48,568 nt of DNA from Acaryochloris sp. IP29b_bin.137 (GTDB lineage Bacteria; Cyanobacteriota; Cyanobacteriia; Thermosynechococcales; Thermosynechococcaceae), in contig NZ_JANQOP010000350.1 of the NCBI RefSeq assembly GCF_028285745.1, positions 1 to 48,568 on the forward strand. The letters are read 5' to 3'. The stretch's first letter is position 1, and each line of letters opens with the position of its first letter. Shown here one piece after another: positions 11,840 through 21,800 of the stretch. A model generated the notes under the pieces. It was given only the letters and a program-made list of their open reading frames with translations, did no database searches and was not told the DNA's origin. The translations under genes and the position numbers were made by a program.

Positions 11840-12304
11840 CTAGCTTGGATTTTTCACCGAGGCCAGTCGTGTTCGGATTTGTTGACGAACATCCGAATAG
11901 GCATAGGCTCTACCATCCCCCTGTTTTTGCATATGCTTAACGACAAATTCTTGATTATCGAGATAGGCACCAACGCCAAACTGTTCCGCCGCATTTTTAA
12001 AGGCATCAGCAATAGCTCGTTCAATCGGGGTGCCATAGGTTTGCTTTTCGGGGTAGGCTTTATCGTTGCCAACGCCTTCACGGGTTAGGCCCTCGATGGT
12101 GAGCTGACAGCGCACCACTACATACTCCCCAACAATGACCGGATCGCTGTAGGACACGGACCAGTCTGGACAAACCTCATTGAGCCGTTTCCGAATTTGC
12201 TGCCACGGGATAAAGAACCATTTACCGCCTCCTGGCAGGGTTCGATCTTGATGATCTGCGGCTGGGAAGGGGGCTTTGAGCTGGTCTAGGAGTTCAGTCT
12301 TCAT
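11840..12304 (-). CDS. Rad52/Rad22-family single-strand annealing protein, compact cyanobacterial type
   Basis: The 154-residue protein resembles the N-terminal annealing core of Rad52/DdrA-type recombination mediators, which bind single-stranded DNA and help anneal complementary strands. Visible family-like parts are WFFIPWQQIRKRLNEVCPDWSVSYSD near the start, a beta-sheet region (VVVRCQLTIEGLTREGVG) and IERAIADAFKNAAEQFGVGAYL, which matches the conserved Ala/Lys-Asp-Ala-x-Lys-x-Ala helix followed by FG.G.YL. It lacks a C-terminal extension. The ATG at 12304 is preferred to a TTG two codons upstream. A LexA-like box lies 16 bases upstream (12320-12333), pointing to DNA-damage control. Confidence 0.75.
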   Translation of the reverse strand: MKTELLDQLKAPFPAADHQDRTLPGGGKWFFIPWQQIRKRLNEVCPDWSVSYSDPVIVGEYVVVRCQLTIEGLTREGVGNDKAYPEKQTYGTPIERAIADAFKNAAEQFGVGAYLDNQEFVVKHMQKQGDGRAYAYSDVRQQIRTRLASVKNPS

Positions 12305-12319
12305 GGACAATTCTTTTGC

Positions 12320-12333
12320 AGTATATTTGTACT
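12320..12333 (-). promoter_or_regulatory. LexA-like (SOS) box upstream of the Rad52-like gene
   Basis: On the minus strand the site reads AGTACAAATATACT. The published cyanobacterial LexA consensus as I recall it (RGTACNNNDGTWCB) is matched except at one position. It overlaps a TATACT hexamer that could be the -10 box, 16 bases before the ATG, so binding would block transcription of rad52-like and perhaps the downstream genes to ligA. Confidence 0.45.
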
Positions 12334-12490
12334 ATATTACATCAATATAAATACAGTGACAATAAGCAAATTACCGAAACCATTTATCAGTCTTTGGTCG
12401 ACGATTCCTTAAGGTTTATTGCAGAATCCCCTGAAACCCTTATTCCTGTGTGAACCTAAAGATTAGTAAATTTAAGTCAAAAAAGCTTAA

Positions 12491-13513
<1,023 letters not shown>

Positions 13514-13538
13514 TTCAGATAGACTTTGGTATCCAAAC

Positions 13539-13568
13539 AAGAGGGCCGTGGGATTCCACAGCCCTCTT
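13539..13568. terminator. Stem-loop between convergent por and methyltransferase genes
   Basis: AAGAGGGC (13539-13546) pairs with GCCCTCTT (13561-13568), and the interior GTGG/CCAC extends the stem. There is no long T tract on either side, so intrinsic termination may be weak, but the position 25 bases after por fits a bidirectional terminator. Confidence 0.6.
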
Positions 13569-13710
13569 CCGGTTTAAATCAAGCTCATCGCTTAATGCAT
13601 AAGATCTAAAGTGTTGATTAACCCAGGAAAACAGAGCTGAGAAGAGATAAATTCGAGCAAATAGGAAAGGGTAGGCGTCATCTAGGCACAGCCAAAAGTC
13701 AGAACTGAAA

Positions 13711-14394
13711 TTAACCCTGGGCATATCGGTAGGTGATTCTTACCTGCTGTACGGTAATGGTTTCACCTTCAGTAAAGGTGGCTCGCTCTGTTTCGACCAG
13801 TCCATAGGTCTCAAATTCAGCCAGTTCCATGGGTGACAAGGGCCAGGGTGGCCCCTCACACGCTTGTTCATCGGCACGAATTCGGGTGATGACGAGAAGC
13901 TGTCCCGTTTGAGCGACTAGCGGTGCGATCGCACCCACGACTTGCGATCGCAAATGGATGGGCAAGGCCTGGATATTTCGGCATTCGTACACCAACTCAA
14001 AGGTTTGATTCCAGCTTGGATCTAAGTGGAATAGATCGGCGACTTGGTAGTCCACCGCTGAATTGGGAAAGCGTTGGTGGCACCATGCGATCGCAGTGGG
14101 TGATACATCAAATGCAGTCACCTGATATCCATGGGCTTGCAGAGCTTCAGCATCATTTCCCAATCCGCAGCCAATCACCAGGGCTTTGCTCTGAGCTGGA
14201 GGCTGAGGTTGTCCTGGAAGCCAAGCTTGTAAATAAGGATGAGCCGTTGCTTTGGCCCATGGCACTTGATCTGCATTGCCACTAGCTTGAGCATATAGAG
14301 GCTCAAACCAAGCGTAGGGCTGGTTTTGGGTTTGGGCTTCCGAGGCTAAAGATTTCACCCGATTTTGCACAGAGAGGGGTTGTTCTTCAAACAT
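13711..14394 (-). CDS. Class I SAM-dependent methyltransferase (TPMT-like)
   Basis: This is a 227-residue Rossmann-fold methyltransferase. The SAM site is visible as ALVIGCGLGNDAEALQAHGYQVTAFDVSPTAI (motif I GCGLGND, then acidic D of VTAFDVS), with VADLF for motif II and ELVYECRNIQAL beyond. The overall pattern, with an N-terminal W..LY segment, resembles thiopurine S-methyltransferase-like and related small-molecule methyltransferases; substrate is unknown. The frame opens 20 codons earlier (14454), but the ATG at 14394 is better placed for the family start and clears the promoter region of the divergent pentapeptide gene. Leader is weak. Confidence 0.8.
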   Translation of the reverse strand: MFEEQPLSVQNRVKSLASEAQTQNQPYAWFEPLYAQASGNADQVPWAKATAHPYLQAWLPGQPQPPAQSKALVIGCGLGNDAEALQAHGYQVTAFDVSPTAIAWCHQRFPNSAVDYQVADLFHLDPSWNQTFELVYECRNIQALPIHLRSQVVGAIAPLVAQTGQLLVITRIRADEQACEGPPWPLSPMELAEFETYGLVETERATFTEGETITVQQVRITYRYAQG

Positions 14395-14473
14395 AAAGTT
14401 GCACCGTTTTTTCTCAAGTATTACAGGGCAGACTAGTAATACATGATCGAACAAACCAGCTTGGGGGGCAGGT

Positions 14474-15427
14474 ATGGCGAACTCAGAGCACTTGCAAATC
14501 CTGGAAAAAGGAACTGAAGCTTGGAATCAATGGCGGAAAGACAACCCAACAGTCAGTCCAGACTTACAAGCGGCCAATCTGAGTGGGAAAGACTGTTGCG
14601 AGATTAACCTCAGCGGGGCCAACCTTACCCAAGCCAACCTTAGCCGCACTTTTATTCGCTGGGCCAATCTAAGCCAAGCCCAATTGGTCGGCGCACAGTT
14701 AACGGGGACAGATTTAAGTGGCACCAACCTGGAACATGTAAACCTCAGCCAAGCCAACCTGCAAGGGGCGACGATGCGATGGGTCGACCTCTCCTTTGCC
14801 AATCTCACCCAAGCCAATCTTCAGGGAGCAACCCTGAGTGGTTCAAACCTCTGTCATTCCACCTTAGCGGAGACGGATTTCAGACGGGCTGAATTTCGCT
14901 GGGCCGATATGCGAGGGGCTGATCTATTAGAGGCAGACTTAACCTGGGCTGATCTGCGAGGGGCTGACCTCAGATCGGCTGCCCTTGAATCGACGATTGC
15001 CATTGCAGCAGATTTTACCCAAGCCATTTTTACCGGGGCTTGCTTGCAAAATTGGGACATTAGTATTGAAACTAAGCTTGATGATATTGAGTGTCTTCAT
15101 ATTTATCTCAAGGCGGACCAACAGGATCGTCATCCCCCCGAAGGGGACTTTAGCGCTGATGTGTTTAGAAAGCTAGTGCAACCGAAGCTAGCAACCCTCG
15201 ATTTAATTTTTATGGATGGTATTGATTGGCTAGCTTTTTTACAGGCATATCAATCGCTACGTACCGAATTTAATCAGAACGAGATTGAGATTCGCGATAT
15301 TGAAAAAAAGCACGGTGGAACTTATAGTATTCGCCTGAAAGTGGATGACCATTCAGATCTAGTGAACATTGAAGCTTTTGTCAAACAGGCTTACGACAAA
15401 CAACTTCTGACGACTGGCAAGGTTTGA
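14474..15427 (+). CDS. Pentapeptide-repeat protein with C-terminal globular domain
   Basis: The 317-residue protein has about 30 pentapeptides of the A(D/N)LXX type between residues 33 and 190 (for example ANLSQ, ANLQG, ADLRG, ADLLE), which fold as a right-handed quadrilateral beta-helix. The remaining 120 residues are not repetitive: LDLIFMDGID, LQAYQSLRTEF and VNIEAFVKQAYD resemble a recurring C-terminal domain of cyanobacterial pentapeptide proteins (LDL.GvD..A..F). The start follows GGGGGGCAGGT. Function is unknown; pentapeptide proteins include gyrase-interacting and signalling proteins, so none is assigned. The methyltransferase lies divergently upstream. Confidence 0.88.
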   Translation: MANSEHLQILEKGTEAWNQWRKDNPTVSPDLQAANLSGKDCCEINLSGANLTQANLSRTFIRWANLSQAQLVGAQLTGTDLSGTNLEHVNLSQANLQGATMRWVDLSFANLTQANLQGATLSGSNLCHSTLAETDFRRAEFRWADMRGADLLEADLTWADLRGADLRSAALESTIAIAADFTQAIFTGACLQNWDISIETKLDDIECLHIYLKADQQDRHPPEGDFSADVFRKLVQPKLATLDLIFMDGIDWLAFLQAYQSLRTEFNQNEIEIRDIEKKHGGTYSIRLKVDDHSDLVNIEAFVKQAYDKQLLTTGKV

Positions 15428-15621
15428 TGCAGAATGCTATCAAGATTGTTGGAAAAATAAGCATATTCAAGCATCTATTCCATAGAGGCCATTTTTTTGG
15501 ATATATGGGTTGCTTTTTATCCCAAGGCGAATAATGCTGATATTGATGTAAAAACCGTATTCTTCTTGGAACAATTGCAATTCTCGGGATAAATTATCCG
15601 TGAATAATAGAGGGGACAACT

Positions 15622-16020
15622 ATGGGCGCATGGGGATATGGCAACTTTGAAAATGACGATGCGATGGATTGGGTGGCCGATCTAGAAGGCTACTCAGACG
15701 ATGGCATGATCATTGACACGCTCAACACGATTATTGACCAAGCAGATGACTATCCCGAAGCTCCAGAATGCTCAGGTGCTGTAGCTGCAGCGGAAACAGT
15801 GGCAGCGCTTCTAGGGGAACCCCACGAAGATTGCCCAGATGAAATTGATGCATGGGCTGAGGAGCGAACCTCCCCTTCAGCGACATTGGTGGCTAAGGCC
15901 AGGCAAGCGGTGGAAGTAATTATGTCTAACTCTGAACTCAAGGATTTATGGAAAGAATCAGAGGATTTTGAGGCTTGGCAATCGAGCTTGGAGGATTTGC
16001 TAACGCGATTGCCCTATTGA
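15622..16020 (+). CDS. DUF4259 domain protein
   Basis: This acidic 132-residue protein opens with MGAWGYGNFENDDAMDWVADL, the hallmark start of DUF4259 proteins, and contains runs of Ala/Glu helices (AVAAAETVAALLGEPHEDCPDEIDAW). No catalytic motif is seen. The family often sits near contact-dependent toxin immunity or stand-alone, but no toxin gene is adjacent here, so role is unassigned. AGGGGA precedes the ATG. Confidence 0.8.
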   Translation: MGAWGYGNFENDDAMDWVADLEGYSDDGMIIDTLNTIIDQADDYPEAPECSGAVAAAETVAALLGEPHEDCPDEIDAWAEERTSPSATLVAKARQAVEVIMSNSELKDLWKESEDFEAWQSSLEDLLTRLPY

Positions 16021-16062
16021 TAAAGTCGGCATCTAACGCAACAATGCACCTTTATTAGGTAT

Positions 16063-16099
16063 CAGGAGGGCAACTCAATTACTTGTGATTACCCTCCTG
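16063..16099. terminator. Inverted repeat between convergent DUF4259 and haloperoxidase operons
   Basis: CAGGAGGG at 16063-16070 pairs with CCCTCCTG at 16092-16099 across a 21-base loop. It lies between the DUF4259 stop and the small membrane-protein stop, which converge. No T tract follows on either strand, so it is only a candidate. Confidence 0.4.
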
Positions 16100-16139
16100 G
16101 TTCAGGAATAAGTGGCAGCGTTGCTAATCTTCTTTCCAC

Positions 16140-16394
16140 TTAATGAGCGATTAAGTTAGAGTTCATTTGAACAAAAACCACAGCCATTAAGATTGCTAGA
16201 ATCGCCAAAACCAGCTCTAACGGAAAAGAACACGTGGGAGGTTTGGAACAAGGAAGTATGGCACTCCTGGTTCGAGGCGGAACTGGGCGCACAAATGGCT
16301 GCACTTCACGAGTAGAGCAATTGGATAACACCGATGGCGTTCTCCCCCGATGGGGTGGCCGGATTCTGGAGGGACGACGGGCTGGACGACTCAT
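16140..16394 (-). CDS. Small Pro/Arg-rich protein with C-terminal membrane segment
   Basis: The 84-residue product is basic and rich in Pro, Arg and Ser at its N-terminus (residues 1-50, likely disordered) and ends in one hydrophobic helix (about 59-78, LELVLAILAILMAVVFVQM), followed by a short tail. It looks like a tail-anchored or single-pass membrane protein. The start ATG overlaps the haloperoxidase stop as ATGA (16391-16394), which argues that it is translated and coupled to it. I do not recognise the family. A membrane anchor or partner for the haloperoxidase is a guess. Confidence 0.6.
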   Translation of the reverse strand: MSRPARRPSRIRPPHRGRTPSVLSNCSTREVQPFVRPVPPRTRSAILPCSKPPTCSFPLELVLAILAILMAVVFVQMNSNLIAH

Positions 16395-18232
16395 CGGCGG
16401 CCAATCCTTTTAACGTCACCATCAAAGGTGGGCACTGATAAGACAAAAGGATCGGTTGAATAGGTTAAAGCCTGTTCTTCTAGAATCCCTATTGCAATTT
16501 CTTCCCCCATTCGTAAACTATCGTAGTAGTCAGTGAAATAATGAACCCCTGCCATATCCCGGCCAATGGAGATATTTGCGGCAAGCTTGTTAAGTTCTCC
16601 TTCCAGAGTAAGTGCCGCTTTTCGAGAGCACTTATCTAGATTGTTGCCAGATTGGTTAAGTGCTGGGGCTCGGAACTCAATTGGACTATCACCAGAAGTG
16701 TATCGAGCAAACTTGACTTCAGTTCTTGGGCCATTAGGCTTTGGATCCTTAATGTCCCTTTCCACCAACACAGCACTAGTATCGAAGAATGCTTTGAGTA
16801 TGGTCACACACGCTCCAGCAACTGTTGCATGGCCTGCACCATATGCAGGGTGCATGGGTGAACCTTCAGGAAAAGCCATCGGTAAGAAATTTGTACCATT
16901 ACCAGGACCTCTTTCAATTTGAGTCAGCGTTTCTTGAAGCTCGGTTTTAAAGGCGCCAATATTTTTAGATAATTCTGGTGGTACTGGAGAAACATTATCC
17001 CGGATGAGTTCTATCCGTGCTGCTAAAGCTTCAGGTCTTAACCGAATATGATTGTTGAATTTCTGAAAGCGAACTGCTTTTAATGCTCGTGTTGCAACTT
17101 CAGTGACCAAATTCAAAATATGAGGTCCGCCATACAGTGCAAATCCACCAGCATTTCGGCGGGTGCAAGGATCGCTTGCGGCTGCACCTACCCCCGACAA
17201 ATGATCAAAACCTGGATCAAATGGAGTTCCCATTTCCAGGAGGATGATGCAAGCATTTAGATATGCTTCATAAAGTGCATCGTAGTGAACATAGGTGGCT
17301 AAATCTCGGGGTGTTGATATAAATCGTCGGACTGGGCGACCAGAAGGACCTGGTACATAATTTTCTGGGTCGGGCCTTATCCCTCGCTGAACTTCTACAT
17401 AATCGTCCATTTTTATCATGTAATCTTCTTTAGGCTTAGCCGCAGGAACTCTCTGGTCTATTTGCAAGACTCCATAGGTAATTAGGCCTTCATTAACATT
17501 ACCGTTGCCATTTCGGTCTGTGTTGCCTATCAAAAGAAACTGAGAGAGATAGGGGCCAACTTCAACCCCTGGTGAGGAACCCCGGAATACGGTTTGTGCA
17601 TCTAGTTTGCCAGCATTAGTACCAGTAGTACTAACTTTACGAGGCCGCCCTGTTTGATTTTTAACGTAACTTAAGTTGTTTAGACGTCCTAAAGATTGAG
17701 TAATCTCAGGATTTTCCTTTCCATTTTCAAAGGCATTGAAGGGTTGATCTCGGAGAATCGCTAATTCATAAACTTCTGCCATTTCTAGAACTAGTTCAGG
17801 ATTGGGATTCCCATTGGCATCTAGTAACGGCGGGGCTGGTGGCATGGTTACGGCTTGGGCATCAGGTCCTTCTAACTCAAAGACAACGCCTGCAGTGGGG
17901 GCTTCCCATTGCCTAAAGTTGTTCGGTGGATGTTCTACCCGTTTTAATTCTCCAGAGAAAACTTCATATAAAGCGCCATGCTTAACCGATGTTGAGAAAG
18001 GATCGATCAAGCCATCATCGATGGCTCGACGGAACTCGACGAAATCTTGTGGGTCTTCAAGGAGTCCGGTTTTTGGGTTATGAGGGAGTCCCTTTGTGAA
18101 GGACATAAAGTATTTTGCGCCAGCATATCTCTGTTCATCGCCGTTGGCCTGATGGTCAGGATGATTTCGACTTCTAGCTAGCTCTGCGGCTTCAACTCGA
18201 ACTGCATAGGAATCTTGTCGACGATCTGTCAT
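16391..18232 (-). CDS. Vanadium-dependent haloperoxidase (Corallina-like)
   Basis: Oxidises bromide or iodide with H2O2 to halogenate organic substrates. The 613-residue protein shows the vanadate-binding triad: the K391...R399 segment (KFNNHIRLRPE), SPMHPAYGAGH with the acid-base H468, and GRDMAGVHYFTDY with R558 and the vanadate-ligating H564. The N-terminal KGLPHN and FPEGSP segments resemble algal bromoperoxidases. In the loop before H468 there is alanine (A466) where Corallina enzymes, from memory, have serine; this could affect activity or halide preference. No signal peptide is seen. AGGAAGA precedes the ATG. The stop overlaps a small membrane-protein gene (ATGA). Confidence 0.93.
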   Translation of the reverse strand: MTDRRQDSYAVRVEAAELARSRNHPDHQANGDEQRYAGAKYFMSFTKGLPHNPKTGLLEDPQDFVEFRRAIDDGLIDPFSTSVKHGALYEVFSGELKRVEHPPNNFRQWEAPTAGVVFELEGPDAQAVTMPPAPPLLDANGNPNPELVLEMAEVYELAILRDQPFNAFENGKENPEITQSLGRLNNLSYVKNQTGRPRKVSTTGTNAGKLDAQTVFRGSSPGVEVGPYLSQFLLIGNTDRNGNGNVNEGLITYGVLQIDQRVPAAKPKEDYMIKMDDYVEVQRGIRPDPENYVPGPSGRPVRRFISTPRDLATYVHYDALYEAYLNACIILLEMGTPFDPGFDHLSGVGAAASDPCTRRNAGGFALYGGPHILNLVTEVATRALKAVRFQKFNNHIRLRPEALAARIELIRDNVSPVPPELSKNIGAFKTELQETLTQIERGPGNGTNFLPMAFPEGSPMHPAYGAGHATVAGACVTILKAFFDTSAVLVERDIKDPKPNGPRTEVKFARYTSGDSPIEFRAPALNQSGNNLDKCSRKAALTLEGELNKLAANISIGRDMAGVHYFTDYYDSLRMGEEIAIGILEEQALTYSTDPFVLSVPTFDGDVKRIGRR

Positions 18233-18811
18233 AGAAATCTTCCTTTGGTATCTTTAGGAGTAGTGGGTTCTGTGCTTCTAGATAAGCTGTCAGGGACAAG
18301 CAAAAAAATTATGCAGGTTTAGCAAAACATCACATTATTAGGAGTAATGATTTCGTTCGATATCATCAGAAGAAAAATTATATAAATCCACCTCAGCTAT
18401 TAACCTTCTCTATTGGGATGTTTCATTCTTCCCTGTTAAGTTCATTTATGGAGAGCTTGTCCAAGGTCTCTGACCTTTCTTGCAGGCAAATTGAAAGTCT
18501 TATTAATAATTGATTACCTTTAAAATCATCAGTAAACAGAACAATCTTTTGCGTCTACAATTGATTGAGGCTTTGCGATCGCATCCTGTTTAGTACGGTA
18601 GGGATTGTGTCACCTCTTCCAATTTCTTTCTTCCGATAGATGCGCTTCATCTCCCCAATCTCTAAGCTACGGGGGTCTGAGTGAGTTTAGTTTTTCAAAT
18701 CAATATGTGATTTAGGTTTCGTTCTAATTGGCCCTTCGAGTGGTAATCTGCAATACAACCATTGAGTCTTGCAACCGTAAATTTTGTGATTTAGTCGGCA
18801 GCTAAAAGCTC
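18233..18811. other. 579-bp divergent intergenic region
   Basis: It separates the haloperoxidase (leftward) from tamB-like (rightward) and must hold both promoters. One HIP1 octamer occurs near 18580. A short inverted repeat, CATTA...TAATG around 18333-18349, could be an operator but is weak. No small gene or RNA is visible. Confidence 0.4.
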
Positions 18812-21800
18812 ATGCCTCAAGAACCATCTGGTGGAGACCGCTCTCCACGACCATTCCGCCGCCTCTGGCTGATTCTGTTTAGTCGCCCAGTGATAGGCAC
18901 AGCCCTCGTACTAGTCGCAATTTTGATCGGGGTGGGTTGGCGACTCTTAGGCTTTATTAACAAAGAGCTTGCCCCTCAGATCGCAAAGGAACTCAGCAAA
19001 TCTCTTAACCGCCCAGTGCTATTGGGCGATGTCCAAAGCTATTCACTCACAGGATTACAGTTTGGGCCGTCTTCAGTCCCTGCTCATTCCTACGAGCGTA
19101 ACGGTCGCACAATCGAAGATAAGGATGCTGGCAGTGTTCAAGCGGTCAATGTTCAATTCGATGTCTGGAAAACCTTATGGACTCGAACACTCAATTTAGA
19201 CGTCACGCTGGTTGATGCGGAACTCTATCTTGACCAAACAGCGGATGGCGAATGGATTTCAACCACCCTTACCCAAGAAGATTCTGAAGGCTTAGTCAAA
19301 ATTCAGCTTGATTCCCTCAGTGTTGATGGGGGAGAAGCGGTGATTGATCCCTATGGTGCAGAAGCACGAACCCTGTCGGATTTAAAAGGCACCCTTACGC
19401 TCCATGACAATAACGAGAAGCTGAAGGTTGAGGGGAATGGGACTCTGGACTCTGGTGGCAAAGCCAGACTCAAAGGGGAGTGGTTGCAGCCTAACCAAAC
19501 ATTGAAGTTAGATGTCAAGGCAAAGCAAGTTCAAATTACGCCTTTAATGGGGTTTGTACCAACTAATATCCCGATTCAAGTTCGTTCTGGCGAAGTGGAT
19601 GGAGACTTTAAGCTCAAGTATCAACCCCAAGAGCCCATTCTATTAAGTGGCATTACTGAAGTTAAAGATGCAGATATTCGGGTCCCTGAACAGAATATTT
19701 GGGTAAAGGCAAAAGAATTTCAGGGAGAATTAGAGGTCGAATATTCGCCTGATCAGCAACTTCCCAAGGTCGGGGGAGACGCCCAGTTTCGATCGGCAGA
19801 TCTACATGTTCCTGAAAATTTACTGTTTCAAAATGGGCGTTCTAAGCGTCAGCAGCTTCGTCGCACAAATGGCACCTTAACCTTCCTAAAGGAGCAAGAA
19901 CGCTTGCAATTTGAGGCCCGAGGCACCATTGCTAGCGGGGGAAGATTACGAACTAAAGGTGAAACGACCCTGGATTTAAAAAAGATTAAAGTCTCAATAT
20001 TGGCCCAAAATGTATTTGCCCCTATTTTTGATCGGGCGTTTCAAACGCCGGTGGCGATTCGCTCGGGTCTGGTGGATGCCAATGTCACTTTATATCTAGA
20101 TCAGACCAAACGACCCAGCATGCGCGGCACTGCTCGCATGAAAGATATTGATGCTCAACTCATTGGTCTTCCTAAGTCGTTTTATGATGCCAATGGTTTT
20201 ATCCGCTTAAGGGGGTTAACCGCCACCTTAGAAGGGGTGACCGCTCGGTATGATCAAGTTCCCGTTGCCGCCAAAGGTTCGATTGATATTGATCGAGGCT
20301 ATGATCTATCTGCTCGTATCCCTGGCCTGGATGTCAATACTGCCCTCGCGTCCTTAGAAGTACCTGCATTGCCTGTCCCCCTTGTGGGTGAGGTGAGTAT
20401 CCCAGAAATTCGAATTACCGGCCCAATTAATCGGCCATTTATCTCTGGGGAAGTCGTGATGGCCTCTGGCACCCAGATTGATCGAGTCCCCTTTGAGACG
20501 ATCAAAGCCCAGTTCACGTTAGATAATCCATCTTTGAAGGTCACCCGTATCTTGGCAGTCCCTGAAGCAGGGGGCGAGATTACGGGCACGGCCCGCTACA
20601 ACCTATTGCCAGGGGCAGATCTGGTAGCGGATGTCGATGTTGTGGGGTTGCCAGGCGATGAAATTGCATCCCTATATGAGGTGCCCTCCGGCTTAACTAT
20701 TGGTCCGATTAACGCTCAGACCCAAGTCCGAGGACAACCCGAAGATTTACGCACTCAAATTGCCTTTCAAGTGCCGCGTGCCACCTACCCTACCAATGGC
20801 GAAATGCGATTACGGAAAGGAATTACTCGCCTAGATAATATTGTGGCTCAGGTGGCAGGCGGGACTGCTCGACTGGATGGGTATTTTGATCAGCACGATC
20901 TAAAGGCTGATGTCAGACTAGCGGGTATTGGCCTGTCTACCTTTTCTACCGACTTAAAGGGCGCTTTGAGTGGTACTGTCGCCCTCAATGGCCCGATTGC
21001 TGCGCTGAGTACCGATACCCTGCGGGCGCAAGGCCAAGTCAATTTTTCCCAGGGCATTTCGTTGATTGAACAGCCGCTGGATGCTCGATTCCGATGGACG
21101 GGGCGTCAGGTTGTGGTGCAGTCAGCGACGGCAAAAGGGTTCCGAGCAGATGGAACCATTGATGCTGATTTACAGACCCCCCAAGGCCCGCAAATTACGG
21201 CCTTGGATCTCAATATCAAGGCGGACGATTATGATTTACGAACGCTAGCGGCGTTAGGACCCACTGCCATCCCTCTAACCGGACAGGCCGATCTCACTGG
21301 GCGCATCACCGGGACGCCTGAAGCGCCCAATTTAGTGGCGACTCTCCAGTTAGAGGATCTGGCGGTATCTCAGTTCCGGTTTGAGCCGATCATGAAAGGT
21401 AATTTGGCCTTTGGCCAAGGGGTTGAGATGGATGTGGGAGGGGAGCGCGATCGCATCAATGTCTCCCTCAATTCTCAATTCCTACCTAATTCATTCCTGA
21501 TTCGCAGAGATCAGGCGTTAGCCAAAGGCACCACGCAAGGCAATATCCTCCAGGCAGAGGTGCAACAATTTCCACTGCAAGCCTTTAATTTAGGTTCCAT
21601 CGCTAATTTAGGTTTAGGAACTGTCTCTGGAATTGCTTCTGGGCAATTTAAAGCCAATTTAAAGCAGCAGACCCTAGAGGGCAACTTTGCAGTTGATCAA
21701 CCGGCCCTCAATCAAATCCAAGCCCAAACCCTGACAGGCAAAATTCGCTATCGGGATGGCATCGCCAGCCTAAGCCAAGGAACCTTGCTGAAAGACGAGA

